DNA from: Streptomyces sp. NBC_00582
GTDB taxonomy: Bacteria; Actinomycetota; Actinomycetes; Streptomycetales; Streptomycetaceae
Direction: 5' to 3'
NCBI RefSeq assembly: GCF_036345155.1
Contig: NZ_CP107772.1
Span: 1,612,001 to 1,676,000 of the forward strand
Length of the DNA: 64,000 nucleotides
The notes under the pieces were generated by a model. That model was given only the letters and a program-made list of their open reading frames with translations, was not told the origin of the DNA and did no database searches. Made by a program: the position numbers and the translations under genes. Shown in pieces: positions 27,294-35,695 of this stretch (position 1 is its first letter; every line of letters begins with the position of its first letter).

Positions 27294-27409
27294 GGGGTCA
27301 GTCTGGTGGGTGGTGTGTCCGGTGGCCACACGGGCAGGCACGCGGAATACGGGCTCGTCGGGCCGTGTTGTGCACCAGCAAGTCCACACCAGGAAGAAGG
27401 TTGCAGGTC

Positions 27410-27784
27410 ATGAGCAGCACCGTGGAGCTCACCAAGGAGAACTTCGACCAGACGGTCACGGACAACGACTTCGTCCTGATCGACTTCTGGGCGGCCTGGT
27501 GCGGCCCGTGCCGTCAGTTCGCGCCGGTGTACGAGAAGGCCGCGCAGGACAACCCGGACCTGGTGTTCGGCAAGGTGGACACGGAGGCGCAGCCGGAGCT
27601 GGCCGCGGCCTTCGGCATCCAGTCCATCCCGACGCTGATGATCGTCCGGGACCGGGTGGCGGTGTTCGCCCAGCCGGGCGCGCTGCCCGAGGCCGCCCTC
27701 GCGGACGTGATCGGGCAGGCGCGCGAGCTGGACATGGACGAGGTCCGCAAGTCGGTGGCGGAGCAGCAGGCCAAGGCCGAGTAG
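27410..27784 (+). CDS. Thioredoxin
   Basis: 124 residues, thioredoxin fold with active site WCGPC (C31, C34) and the cis-proline block IQSIPTLMIV. Reduces protein disulfides using thioredoxin reductase, which is elsewhere. An extended C-terminal helix (ELDMDEVRKSVAEQQAKAE) is somewhat longer than in TrxA. ATG at 27410 is preferred to an upstream in-frame start because GGAAGAAGG precedes it. Divergent from the disulfide reductase, 116 bases away. It may be a stress paralogue and not the main TrxA. Confidence 0.93.
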   Translation: MSSTVELTKENFDQTVTDNDFVLIDFWAAWCGPCRQFAPVYEKAAQDNPDLVFGKVDTEAQPELAAAFGIQSIPTLMIVRDRVAVFAQPGALPEAALADVIGQARELDMDEVRKSVAEQQAKAE

Positions 27785-27798
27785 CAGGCCGCGGAGTC

Positions 27799-29244
27799 TC
27801 AGAACGGGTAGGGCGCGACGTCGCCGCGCACCGTCGTCCAGCGCAGGTCGGTGAAGGCCTCCAGGTTGGCGTCGCCGCCGAAGCGGGCACCGGTGCCGGA
27901 GGCGGCGACGCCGCCGAAGGGGGCGACGGCCTCGTCGTTCACGGTCTGGTCGTTGATGTGGACGATGCCGGTGGGGATGCGTTCGGCGAGGTCCAGGCCA
28001 CGGGCGGAGTCACGGGTGACGATGCCGAGGGAGAGGCCGTAGGCGCTGTGGGCGGCGAGCGCGGCGGCCTCGTCGGGGGTGGTGAAGGAGCGGACGGGGG
28101 CGACCGGGCCGAAGACCTCCTCCGCGTAGGCCGGGGTCTTGTCGTCGACGCCGGCGAGGACGGTCGGCCGGTAGAAGCGGTTTTCGTGGGTGCCGCCCGC
28201 GGCGAGTTTCGCGCCGGTGGCCGTGCTGGCCTCCACCAGGCCGTGCACCTTGGCGAGTTGACCGTCGTCGATGAGCGGGCCGAGGTGGACCTGGGCGCGG
28301 TGCGGGTCGCCGACGGCGAGGGAGTCCGCCTTGGCGGCGAGCCGCTCGACGTACTCCTCGTAGAGCGAGGCGTGGACCAGGTGGCGTCCGGTGGTCATGC
28401 AGATCTGGCCCTGGTGGAAGAACGAGCCCCAGGCGGCCGTGGAGATCACCGCGTCGAGGTCGGCGTCCTCCAGGACGATCAGGGCGGAGTTCCCGCCGAG
28501 TTCGAGGTGGGCGCGCTTGAGGTGGCGTCCGGCGGCCTCGCCGACGGCGCGGCCCGCGGCGGTGGAGCCGGTGAAGGAGATGACGGGCACGCGCGGGTCC
28601 TCCACGAGGGCGGCGCCCGTCTCGGCGCCGCCGGGCAGCACGTGCAGCAGGCCCTCGGGCAGTCCGGCCTCGGCGAAGATCGCGGCCAGGGAGAGACCGC
28701 CGCAGACCGCGGTGCGCGGGTCGGGCTTGAGGACGACCGCGTTGCCGAGCGCGAGGGCGGGCGCGACGGAGCGGATGGAGAGGATCAGCGGGGCGTTGAA
28801 CGGGGAGATCACGCCGACCACGCCGACCGGGATCCGCCGGGTGTACGACAGTCTGGGGGCCTCGCTGGGCAGGACCTGTCCGGCGGGGCGGGAGGCGAGG
28901 GCGGCGGCCTCGTAGCACTCCTGGGCGGCGACGTGCAGTTCGAAGTCGGCCTTGCCCGGGATGGAGCCGGACTCGCGGACGATCCAGTCGCGCAGTTCCT
29001 CCGCGTGTGCGGCGAACAGGTCTCCGGCCTTGCGCAGGACGCCGGCGCGGACGAAGTGCGGGAGGCGGGCCCATTCGCGCTGGGCGGCACGGGCGGCCTC
29101 GGCGGCCGGGGCCACGTCGGCGGCGGCGGCCAGGACGACGGTGCCGAGCGCCTCACCGGTGGCGGGCTCGGTGACGGTGTGCCGCGGGCCCGTCAGGGCG
29201 CGGGACTGCGAGGTCTGCCAGGTCAGGGGGTCGAGCAGCGGCAT
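27799..29244 (-). CDS. Aldehyde dehydrogenase (benzaldehyde/vanillin dehydrogenase-like)
   Basis: NAD(P)-dependent oxidation of an aldehyde, probably aromatic. 481 residues, standard ALDH fold: substrate approach ISPFNAPLILSIRSVAPALA, coenzyme loop FTGSTAAGRAVGEAA, catalytic base in HLELGGNSALIV, nucleophile near C282 in FFHQGQICMTTGR, and EEVFGPVAPV. The sequence most resembles actinobacterial benzaldehyde dehydrogenases; aromatic preference is inferred. ATG 29244 has GGAGAG 7 bases upstream. The LacI-type regulator directly upstream on the same strand could control it; an operator-like site lies at 29305-29328. Confidence 0.9.
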   Translation of the reverse strand: MPLLDPLTWQTSQSRALTGPRHTVTEPATGEALGTVVLAAAADVAPAAEAARAAQREWARLPHFVRAGVLRKAGDLFAAHAEELRDWIVRESGSIPGKADFELHVAAQECYEAAALASRPAGQVLPSEAPRLSYTRRIPVGVVGVISPFNAPLILSIRSVAPALALGNAVVLKPDPRTAVCGGLSLAAIFAEAGLPEGLLHVLPGGAETGAALVEDPRVPVISFTGSTAAGRAVGEAAGRHLKRAHLELGGNSALIVLEDADLDAVISTAAWGSFFHQGQICMTTGRHLVHASLYEEYVERLAAKADSLAVGDPHRAQVHLGPLIDDGQLAKVHGLVEASTATGAKLAAGGTHENRFYRPTVLAGVDDKTPAYAEEVFGPVAPVRSFTTPDEAAALAAHSAYGLSLGIVTRDSARGLDLAERIPTGIVHINDQTVNDEAVAPFGGVAASGTGARFGGDANLEAFTDLRWTTVRGDVAPYPF

Positions 29245-29304
29245 GGATGGCTCTCCGATCGGTGTCCCGCGGGACGCACCGCTCACGGGGCGCACACGTC
29301 CCAT

Positions 29305-29328
29305 CTAGTTGAGCATTTAAACACCTAG
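29305..29328. promoter_or_regulatory. AT-rich operator-like site before the aldehyde dehydrogenase
   Basis: CTAGTTG and CACCTAG form near-perfect 7-base arms around the AT-rich centre AGCATTTAAA, some 60 bases upstream of the start codon in otherwise GC-rich DNA. Could be a MarR- or LacI-type operator or contain the promoter. Weakly supported. Confidence 0.35.
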
Positions 29329-29352
29329 TCCCGTCAGACGCACCCGCACCGG

Positions 29353-30402
29353 TCAACTGGACTCGCGATGCACCACCGTGGCACCGGACAGCGGGTGCGA
29401 CTCGGGCTCGGCGCCGGGGGTGCGCACCGCCCGGTCCACCAGAGCGGCGAGTTCCCGGCCGGAGGGCATGGCGATGCGCACGGTACTCAGTCTGGGCCGC
29501 AGCAGCCGGCCGAGCATCAGATCGTCGGCGCCGATGACGGCCGTGTCCTCGGGGATCCGCACCCCCGCGTCGAGCAGGGCCCGCATCAGCAGCATCGCGT
29601 ACTCGTCGTTGTAGGCGAACACGGCGTCCAGACCCAGGTCGGGCCAGCGGGCGGCGAGGGCGGCGGCGGACTTCTGGGTGTAGGCGAGGGACAGTTCGGT
29701 GACGGTGGCCCCGGTGCCGCGCAGGGCCTCGCGGGCGCCGGACAGACGGGGCCCGGAGAAGATCTCCATGCCGGACTCCTCGGGCACGACGACCCCGATC
29801 CGCCGTCTGCCCCGGGCGTGCAGATGCTCGGCGGCGCTGTGGCCGACGCGGGCATGGTCCAGGAGGAGCGCGTGGGCGCCCTCGACGGGCTCGGGACTGA
29901 GGGTCACCACGGCCCGCGCGCCGGACCGCTTGAGGACGGCGACGCCTTCCGGGCCGATGCCGGGGGTGGGCACCAGCACGGCGACCGGCCGCAGTTCGGC
30001 CCAGGCCCGGGCGGCGTCGTCGCCGTGCAGCCCGGTGGTGCCGTACTGCACGACGGTGTAGTCGAGGCGGGTGAGGGCGCCCTGGAAGTCGTGCACGAAC
30101 TGGCTGTAGAGCGGGCCGGCCGGCACGGGCAGGGTGGGCATCAGGACGACCCGGCTGTGTCCGGCGCGCAGGCTGCGGGCGGCCGCGTGCGGCACGTACC
30201 CGAGTTCCTTCGCGGCCTCGTGGACCCGGCGGCGGGTGGGCTCGCTGATGCGTACGGCGCTGGTGTTGTTCAGCACGTAGGAGACGGTCGCGCGGGAGAC
30301 TCCGGCCAGGCGGGCGACGTCGGCGCTCGTGGGCACGGGGCGCGGCGCCGGCGGCTTCGTCGGCGCGGGCGTGTTCGGTATCTGCACCATGACGTACGGC
30401 AT
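29353..30402 (-). CDS. LacI-family transcriptional regulator
   Basis: About 350 residues. N-terminal LacI helix-turn-helix and hinge (TSADVARLAGVSRATVSYVLNN then RRVHEAAKELGYVPHAAARSLRAG as landmarks from residue 24 to 80), followed by a periplasmic-binding-like effector domain with DAVFAYNDEYAMLLMRALLD. The start may be 30402 (MPYVM...) or 30390; neither has a convincing ribosome site. It lies 108 bases upstream of the aldehyde dehydrogenase on the same strand. Effector unknown. Confidence 0.9.
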   Translation of the reverse strand: MPYVMVQIPNTPAPTKPPAPRPVPTSADVARLAGVSRATVSYVLNNTSAVRISEPTRRRVHEAAKELGYVPHAAARSLRAGHSRVVLMPTLPVPAGPLYSQFVHDFQGALTRLDYTVVQYGTTGLHGDDAARAWAELRPVAVLVPTPGIGPEGVAVLKRSGARAVVTLSPEPVEGAHALLLDHARVGHSAAEHLHARGRRRIGVVVPEESGMEIFSGPRLSGAREALRGTGATVTELSLAYTQKSAAALAARWPDLGLDAVFAYNDEYAMLLMRALLDAGVRIPEDTAVIGADDLMLGRLLRPRLSTVRIAMPSGRELAALVDRAVRTPGAEPESHPLSGATVVHRESS

Positions 30403-30458
30403 CTTGGCAGAAGCTGTGAGCGGGCTTCCGGGCGGGGGACGCCCCCATGTGATGAATC

Positions 30459-30866
30459 GCCGACCAACAGCCCCGTGCGCGCCGCGTGACGCCCCCCTCG
30501 CGTTCGTCGGCGCCGGTCCCGGCGGCCTCACGCTCGCCCGGGTCCCGCAGGTGCCCGGCATCCCGGTGGCCGTCTTCGACCGTCACGCTCCTCGGCGGCG
30601 CCGCGCACCTGATGTCCCCGTTCGCGGGCGAGGGCGCCGACCTCGCCCCGCTCGACTGGGCCTCGCCCTCGTGGCCCACCCGGGTGACACCGAGGCCGCG
30701 CTCGCCGCCCACGAGGCGAAACCGTTCCCGCGCGGCGAGCACCGCGCGGCCGAGTCGGCCCGCGACGGCGTGCCGCTGTTCCGCGCGGACGCACCGCAGG
30801 GCCGCATGGTGGACGCGTTCGCCGCGTTCGACCGAGCGGCGACGCGGAGGCGGGCGCCGGGGGGCT
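30459..30866 (+). pseudogene. Decayed FAD-dependent monooxygenase (TetX-like)
   Basis: Between the LacI and TetR genes the plus strand shows pieces of an FAD monooxygenase in two frames. The first frame gives LAFVGAGPGGLTLARV and IPVAVFD (Rossmann start). Another frame gives LLGGAAHLMSPFAGEGADLA, the normally distant FAD-binding C-terminal motif. The first frame then resumes with LALVAHPGDTEAALAAHE and DAPQGRMVDAFAAFD. The central substrate domain (about 200 residues) is missing. An internal deletion plus two frameshifts explains this. The homologous genes are often paired with a TetR regulator, which is intact and convergent here. Confidence 0.8.
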
Positions 30867-31519
30867 CAGCCGCCCGTGACCCGGTCCACCAGGTCGCTCC
30901 ACCCGTTCTCCAGCCGTGCCAGGGACAGCCCGCACTGGCGGGTCAGGTGGTGGACCAGAACCGGGTTGAGGTAGCCCATCAGGGTGTGGGCCAGGAGTTC
31001 GTGGTCGGCGTCGGGGAGCGTCTGGCGCAGCAGCACCACCACATGGCTGTGCTGGACACGGCGGGCGGGCACCGCGTAGCGGCGTTCGGCGGCGGGCTCG
31101 GCCGCCAGTTGCAGATCCAGTTCGTCGACGCAGCGCCGCAGCGCGGCGATGCCGAACGCCCGCAGCCGTTCCACCGGTGGCGCGCCCGGACCGAGCGGCG
31201 GGGGGCCGCCGAGGAACGCGGCCTGCATCTTCTGCTCCGAGTGGTCGAGCAGCGCCATGAGCAGACCCGTGCGGTCGCCGAAGCGGCGGAACACCGTCCC
31301 CTTGCCCACGTCGGCGGCCGCCGCCACCGCCTCCATCGTCACCCCGGCCGCTCCGTGCTCGGCGATCAGCCGGGCGGCCGCGTCCAGCAGCCGCGCACGG
31401 TTGCGGGCCGCGTCCGCACGCAGACACGGCTCGTCGCCGGCGGACCCGAGCCGCAGCAGTCGCTGAGGCTCGCCGATCTTCTCCTCGGGATCCGGACAGG
31501 GCGGCAGAAGGCTGGACAT
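30866..31519 (-). CDS. TetR-family transcriptional regulator
   Basis: About 217 residues. N-terminal helix-turn-helix ARLIAEHGAAGVTMEAVAA and VGKGTVFRRFGDRTGLL, then a SCO1712-like ligand domain. Start ATG 31519 or an upstream GTG 31537. Divergent from the FMN reductase, with two matching operators between them (31551 and 31585), so it probably represses that gene. Its 3' end touches the decayed monooxygenase. Confidence 0.88.
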   Translation of the reverse strand: MSSLLPPCPDPEEKIGEPQRLLRLGSAGDEPCLRADAARNRARLLDAAARLIAEHGAAGVTMEAVAAAADVGKGTVFRRFGDRTGLLMALLDHSEQKMQAAFLGGPPPLGPGAPPVERLRAFGIAALRRCVDELDLQLAAEPAAERRYAVPARRVQHSHVVVLLRQTLPDADHELLAHTLMGYLNPVLVHHLTRQCGLSLARLENGWSDLVDRVTGG

Positions 31520-31550
31520 GAACTCAGCGTAAAGCACCGGGAATGAAACT

Positions 31551-31562
31551 GGACCCCGGTCC
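31551..31562. promoter_or_regulatory. TetR operator copy 1, GGACC-CC-GGTCC
   Basis: Inverted repeat GGACCCCGGTCC within ACTGGACCCCGGTCCGGTT, 35 bp centre to centre from copy 2, in the divergent TetR/FMN reductase region. Confidence 0.65.
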
Positions 31563-31584
31563 GGTTATGCTGCTACACATTAAG

Positions 31585-31598
31585 CGGACCTCGGTCCG
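31585..31598. promoter_or_regulatory. TetR operator copy 2, CGGACC-TC-GGTCCG
   Basis: Perfect 6-base arms CGGACC/GGTCCG separated by TC. Same core as copy 1; TATGCT at 31566-31571 between the copies could be a -10 box of the reductase promoter. Confidence 0.65.
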
Positions 31599-31635
31599 GA
31601 TCGTAGACGCAGTGTTTCAGCCTCTGGGAGTTCCC

Positions 31636-32193
31636 ATGTCTGTCCGCATCCTCGCGCTCGTCGGCAGCCTCCGCGCCGGTTCGACCAACCGCCAGCTCGC
31701 CGAGGCGGCCGTCAAGGTCGCTCCCGAGGGCGCCGAGGTCGAGCTCTTCGAGGGCCTGGCCGAGATCCCCTTCTACAACGAGGACATCGACGTCGAGGGC
31801 AGCGTCCCGGCCGCCGCCGCCAAGCTGCGTGAGGCCGCCCAGGCCGCAGACGCCTTCCTGCTCTTCTCCCCCGAGTACAACGGCACCATCCCGGCCGTCC
31901 TGAAGAACGCCATCGACTGGCTGTCCCGCCCGTACGGCGCCGGCGCCTTCGGCGGCAAGCCGGTCGCCGTGGTCGGCACCGCCTTCGGCCAGTTCGGCGG
32001 CGTATGGGCGCAGGACGAGGCCCGCAAGGCCGTGGGCATCGCCGGCGGCAAGGTCCTCGAGGACGTCAAGCTGTCCATCCCGGGCTCCCTGACCCGCTTC
32101 GCCGAGACCCACCCGTCCGACGACGCCGAGGTCGCCACCCAGCTCGCCGAGGTCGTCACCCGGCTGCACGGCAACGTGGGCGTCGCCGCCTGA
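31636..32193 (+). CDS. NADPH-dependent FMN reductase
   Basis: 185 residues, flavodoxin-like fold of the NADPH_dep_FMN_red family (chromate/quinone reductase-like). FMN phosphate loop LVGSLRAGSTNRQLAEAA at the N-terminus, FFSPEYN-type block LFSPEYNGTIPAVLKNAIDWLSRP, and GKPVAVVGTAFGQFGG. Could supply FMNH2 to a monooxygenase; the decayed monooxygenase nearby hints at an ancient partner. ATG at 31636; GGGAG lies 6 bases upstream. Ends with a strong terminator. Confidence 0.92.
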   Translation: MSVRILALVGSLRAGSTNRQLAEAAVKVAPEGAEVELFEGLAEIPFYNEDIDVEGSVPAAAAKLREAAQAADAFLLFSPEYNGTIPAVLKNAIDWLSRPYGAGAFGGKPVAVVGTAFGQFGGVWAQDEARKAVGIAGGKVLEDVKLSIPGSLTRFAETHPSDDAEVATQLAEVVTRLHGNVGVAA

Positions 32194-32232
32194 TCGAGAG
32201 GTGACCGCCCCGGCGTGGGCACGTCACCGAAG

Positions 32233-32261
32233 GGGCCGCGGCACGATTGCCGCGGCCCTTT
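32233..32261 (+). terminator. Rho-independent terminator after the FMN reductase
   Basis: Perfect 11-bp stem GGGCCGCGGCA / TGCCGCGGCCC with loop CGAT and TTT, 40 bases after the stop codon. Confidence 0.85.
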
Positions 32262-32354
32262 CGCCGTACCCCCGGCGTTACCGTCGTGTTCACAACCGTC
32301 GAATGTCGTTCAACCCGCAGACCGCCGCCCCCGCGGTCTGATAAGGCTTGAGGG

Positions 32355-33365
32355 ATGCGGACCCTTTATCGACGACTGCTCCAGCTCATGCCTCGTATAG
32401 GCGTTCAGGTGACCGACCTCGGCCCGGGTGCGGCGGTGGTGTCCCGGCGCGGCGGCCCCTACGAGGTGACCGACGTGGACCGGGGCACGAAGGTGCTCTC
32501 CCGCCACGGCGGCCCGTACCGCGTGACCGGTGTGGACAAGGACACCTGGGTCCTGCGCCGCACCCGGGGCGGCGCCCGGACCGCCGTCGCCGAGAAGGGG
32601 GTCGTACCGCTCGGCGACACCGGTGCCGTGCTGCTGATCGAGGACCCGGAGCACCAGGACGAGCGCAAGCTGCAGCTTTCCGCCGCCGAGTTCCTGTGCG
32701 TCCAGCATGTGACCGCCATGCTCGAGCTGTACGGCGTGAACTGCGTCTTCGACGTCGGCGCCAACACCGGGCAGTACGCCAAGCGGCTGCGCAGGGCCGG
32801 GTACACCGGCCGGATCGTGTCCTTCGAGCCGACCTCGGAGACGTTCGCCCGGCTGTCGAAGGCCGCCGAGAACGACCCCGAGTGGCATGTCCACCAGTGC
32901 GGACTGGGCCGCGAGGAGACGACCGCGGAGATCCACAAGAGCTGGATGACGATGAACTCGCTGCTGCCGCCCAGCGACTACGGCAAGGGCCGCTACAGCC
33001 GGTTCAAGAAGTCCGACACCGAGGAGATCCGCATCCGCCGGCTCGACGAGGTGATGGACGAGGCGCTGGAGGGCCTCGCCGCCCCCGTCCCGTATCTGAA
33101 GATGGACACCCAGGGCTACGACCTGGAGGTGTTCGCCGGGGCCGGCAAGCGCGTCACGGAGTTCGTGGGCCTGCAGTCCGAGGTCGCCTGTCTCCGGCTG
33201 TACGAGGGCAGCCCCACCATGGGCGAGGCCGTCGCCGCGTACGAGGCGGAGGGCTTCGGCATCACCGGTATGTACCCGGTGACCCGGGAGGCGACCACCG
33301 GGCGCGTGATCGAGTTCGACTGCGTGATGATGCGCGCCGAGGCGGCCCCGGAACAGGCCTCCTAG
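32355..33365 (+). CDS. FkbM-family methyltransferase with N-terminal tandem repeats
   Basis: 336 residues. Residues about 120-320 are an FkbM-type SAM methyltransferase: VFDVGANTGQYAKRLRRAGY (SAM loop), IVSFEPTSETF, LKMDTQGYDLEVFAGAG. FkbM relatives O-methylate sugars or macrolides. The unusual feature is the N-terminus, where a 19-residue unit occurs at 30-48 and 49-67 (13 of 19 identical) and a weaker third copy at 11-29. No glycosyltransferase or polyketide gene is near, so the acceptor is unknown. ATG 32355. Convergent with TerC, overlapping its stop by 4 bases. Confidence 0.88.
   Translation: MRTLYRRLLQLMPRIGVQVTDLGPGAAVVSRRGGPYEVTDVDRGTKVLSRHGGPYRVTGVDKDTWVLRRTRGGARTAVAEKGVVPLGDTGAVLLIEDPEHQDERKLQLSAAEFLCVQHVTAMLELYGVNCVFDVGANTGQYAKRLRRAGYTGRIVSFEPTSETFARLSKAAENDPEWHVHQCGLGREETTAEIHKSWMTMNSLLPPSDYGKGRYSRFKKSDTEEIRIRRLDEVMDEALEGLAAPVPYLKMDTQGYDLEVFAGAGKRVTEFVGLQSEVACLRLYEGSPTMGEAVAAYEAEGFGITGMYPVTREATTGRVIEFDCVMMRAEAAPEQAS
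32442..32555 (+). repeat. Two 57-bp tandem coding repeats in the FkbM gene
   Basis: Positions 32442-32498 and 32499-32555 encode SRRGGPYEVTDVDRGTKVL and SRHGGPYRVTGVDKDTWVL. The 57 bases before them (32385-32441) encode a weaker match in the same register. Confidence 0.8.
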
Positions 33366-34354
33366 GCTTCCTGGGCGGCCGTGGCCGCCCCCGGTTCCCC
33401 TTCTCCGCTCTCGTCCCCGCGCGCGGCCGCGCGCAGACTGGTGATCGTCGTGACCGTGAGGACGAGCACGATGAAGCCGAGGGAGAAGGGGATGCCGATC
33501 TCGGGGACGTGCACCCCGGACTCGTGCAGCGCGTGCAGCAGCAGCTTGACGCCGATGAAGCCCAGGATGATCGACAGGCCGTAGCTGAGGTGGACCAGCT
33601 TCCTCAGCAGGCCGCCGATGAGGAAGTAGAGCTGCCTGAGGCCCATCAGCGCGAAGGCGTTGGCGGTGAACACGATGTACGGGTCGTCGGTCAGCCCGTA
33701 GATGGCGGGGATGGAGTCGAGGGCGAACAGCACGTCGGTGGAGCCGATCGCGAGCATCACCACGAGCATCGGGGTCATGACCCGCTTGCCGTTCTGCTCG
33801 ATCCACAGCTTGGTGCCGTGGTACCGGTCGGCGACACCGAAGCGTTTCTCCACCGCCTTGAGCAGCTTGTTCTCCTCGTACTCCTCCTCGTGCCCGCCCT
33901 TGCGCGCGTCCTGGACCAGCTTCCAGGCGGCCCAGATCAGGAAGGCGCCGAAGAGGTAGAACACCCAGGAGAACGTGGAGATGATCGCCGCGCCGGCGGC
34001 GATGAACAGCGCGCGCAGCACCAGCGCCATCAGCACGCCCACCATCAGCACCCGCTGCTGGTACGGCGAGGGCACCGCGAACTTCCCCATGATCAGGACG
34101 AACACGAAGAGGTTGTCCACGCTCAGCGACTTCTCCGTGATGTACCCGGCGAAGAACTCGCCCGTCGGCCCTCCGCCGCCGAAGAGGAACAGGCCGAGGC
34201 CGAACAGACAGGCCAGCACGACCCAGACGACGGTCCAGGTCCCGGCCTCCTTCACCGAGACGTCGTGGGGCTTGCGTCCGACGAGGAAGTCGACGCCGAC
34301 CAGGGCGCACAGCGCCGCCGTGGTCAGCAGCCAGACGGTGAGGGATACGTTCAC
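33362..34354 (-). CDS. TerC-family integral membrane protein
   Basis: About 330 residues, eight to nine membrane spans, TerC/Alx family (tellurite resistance, manganese export). Landmarks: EFFAGYITEKSLSVDNLFVFVLI with the acidic residues of the transport site, FYLFGAFLIWAAWKL, and STDVLFALDSIPAIYGLT. The start GTG 34354 has GGAG-like purines upstream. I looked for a yybP-ykoY manganese riboswitch in the 227-base leader shared with the esterase but did not see its conserved core. Confidence 0.93.
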   Translation of the reverse strand: MNVSLTVWLLTTAALCALVGVDFLVGRKPHDVSVKEAGTWTVVWVVLACLFGLGLFLFGGGGPTGEFFAGYITEKSLSVDNLFVFVLIMGKFAVPSPYQQRVLMVGVLMALVLRALFIAAGAAIISTFSWVFYLFGAFLIWAAWKLVQDARKGGHEEEYEENKLLKAVEKRFGVADRYHGTKLWIEQNGKRVMTPMLVVMLAIGSTDVLFALDSIPAIYGLTDDPYIVFTANAFALMGLRQLYFLIGGLLRKLVHLSYGLSIILGFIGVKLLLHALHESGVHVPEIGIPFSLGFIVLVLTVTTITSLRAAARGDESGEGEPGAATAAQEA

Positions 34355-34581
34355 GGTGGTACTCCTGGTGCCTGTGGGGACTCGACATCGTTGTCCGGCC
34401 GCGGGAGCGGTTCCACCTCGCACAGGTGAACAACAGGTCATGACCTCGCAAGGCGCCGGGGCCCGGTCGGCGTCACCCGCCGAACGGCGGGGAGGTTCCG
34501 CCGGACGGCGGTGCCCCGGACGACGGCGGAGGCCTGAATCATGTCCGCACGAGCCGCCGCACCACCGCGTGAGGAGAAGCC

Positions 34582-35556
34582 ATGACGTCCGTTCCGCCGC
34601 CGTTCGATCCCGAACTCGCCGCCGCGCTGGAGCTGATCGGGGAGATGATCCAGCCCGGGATGACCATGGAGGACATCGACGCCGTCCGCCAGGGACCGGG
34701 CATCTCCCTGCTGGCCGACCTGGACCTGACCGCGGGCGGCGCCTTCGAGGTCGAGGACCGGACGGTGCCGGGGCCCGAGGGCGCCCCGGACATCTCCCTG
34801 CTGATCTGCCGCCCCACCACACCGGCCCCCGCCCGGCCGCGTCCCGTGGTCTACCACGTGCACGGCGGCGGCATGGTCCTCGGCAACAACCGGGTCGGGG
34901 TCGACGTGGCCCTGGACTGGGCCCGGGAGCTGGACATGGTCGTGGTGTCGGTCGAGTACCGGCTGGCACCCGAGAACCCGCACCCGGCGCCGGTCGAGGA
35001 CGTGTACGCCGGTCTGCTGTGGACGGCGGAGCACGCGAAGGAGCTGGGCGCGGACCCGGAGCGGATCGTGATCGCCGGTGCCAGCGCGGGCGGCGGACTG
35101 TGCGCCGCGCTCGCCCTCCTGCTGCGCGACCGCGGGGGTCCACGGCCGATCGGCCAGCTCCTGGAGTGCCCCATGCTGGACGACCGCAACGACACCCCGT
35201 CCTCCCACCAGATGGCGGGCCTCGGCATCTGGGACCGCACGGCCAACGAGACGGGCTGGACCGCCCTGCTCGGCGACCTGCGCGGCGGCCCCGGCGTCTC
35301 CCCGTACGCGGCGCCCGCCCGCGCCGAGGACCTCTCCGGACTGCCCCCGGCCTTCCTCGACGTCGGCTCCGCCGAGACCTTCCGCGACGAGGTCGTCGCC
35401 TACGCCTCCCGGATCTGGCAGGCCGGCGGGGTGGCCGAACTGCATGTGTGGCCGGGCGGCTTCCACGGATTCGACGGGTTCGCCCCGCAGGCGGCGCTGT
35501 CCAGGTCGGCACGGGCCGCCCACCTGGACTGGCTGCGCCGGCTGCTCGCCGAGTAG
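34582..35556 (+). CDS. Alpha/beta hydrolase, HSL-type esterase
   Basis: 324 residues, hormone-sensitive-lipase family. Oxyanion motif HVHGGGMVLGNN, nucleophile elbow GASAGGGLC, the EYRLAPENPHPAPVED block, catalytic aspartate region DVGSAETFRDE, and histidine in GGFHGFDG. It hydrolyses short-chain esters; the substrate is unknown. ATG 34582 follows GAGGAG. Its stop codon is the first base block of the 145-bp tandem duplication that follows. Confidence 0.92.
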   Translation: MTSVPPPFDPELAAALELIGEMIQPGMTMEDIDAVRQGPGISLLADLDLTAGGAFEVEDRTVPGPEGAPDISLLICRPTTPAPARPRPVVYHVHGGGMVLGNNRVGVDVALDWARELDMVVVSVEYRLAPENPHPAPVEDVYAGLLWTAEHAKELGADPERIVIAGASAGGGLCAALALLLRDRGGPRPIGQLLECPMLDDRNDTPSSHQMAGLGIWDRTANETGWTALLGDLRGGPGVSPYAAPARAEDLSGLPPAFLDVGSAETFRDEVVAYASRIWQAGGVAELHVWPGGFHGFDGFAPQAALSRSARAAHLDWLRRLLAE

Positions 35557-35695
35557 GACCGCCGCGGGGCCCGCGCGGGCGGCACGGACACGCACCGCGA
35601 CCTCAGCGGCGTGTGCACTCCACGGGACCGTCGTGCATCTCGACGGTCCCGTCGGGGTGCGGCACCGGGCGGCGCTCGGTCATCCGGGCGCCGCC
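35551..35695. repeat. 145-bp tandem duplication, copy 1
   Basis: Starts with the esterase's last codon and stop (GAGTAG). Copy 2 follows immediately at 35696. Small differences (GGCGGCACGGA versus GCCCCACAGA) show the duplication is not brand-new. Each copy holds a 12-bp stem hairpin (35622-35652 here) and, on the minus strand, the same C-terminal coding phrase PHPDGTVEMHDGPVECTRR. Confidence 0.9.
35622..35652. terminator. Hairpin (terminator-like), copy 1
   Basis: Stem ACGGGACCGTCG / CGACGGTCCCGT with loop TGCATCT, 66 bases after the esterase stop. No T-run. Confidence 0.6.

Noticed and set aside
34355..34581. yybP-ykoY manganese riboswitch ahead of terC
   Set aside because: TerC genes often carry one, but its conserved core and helices could not be found on the minus strand here.
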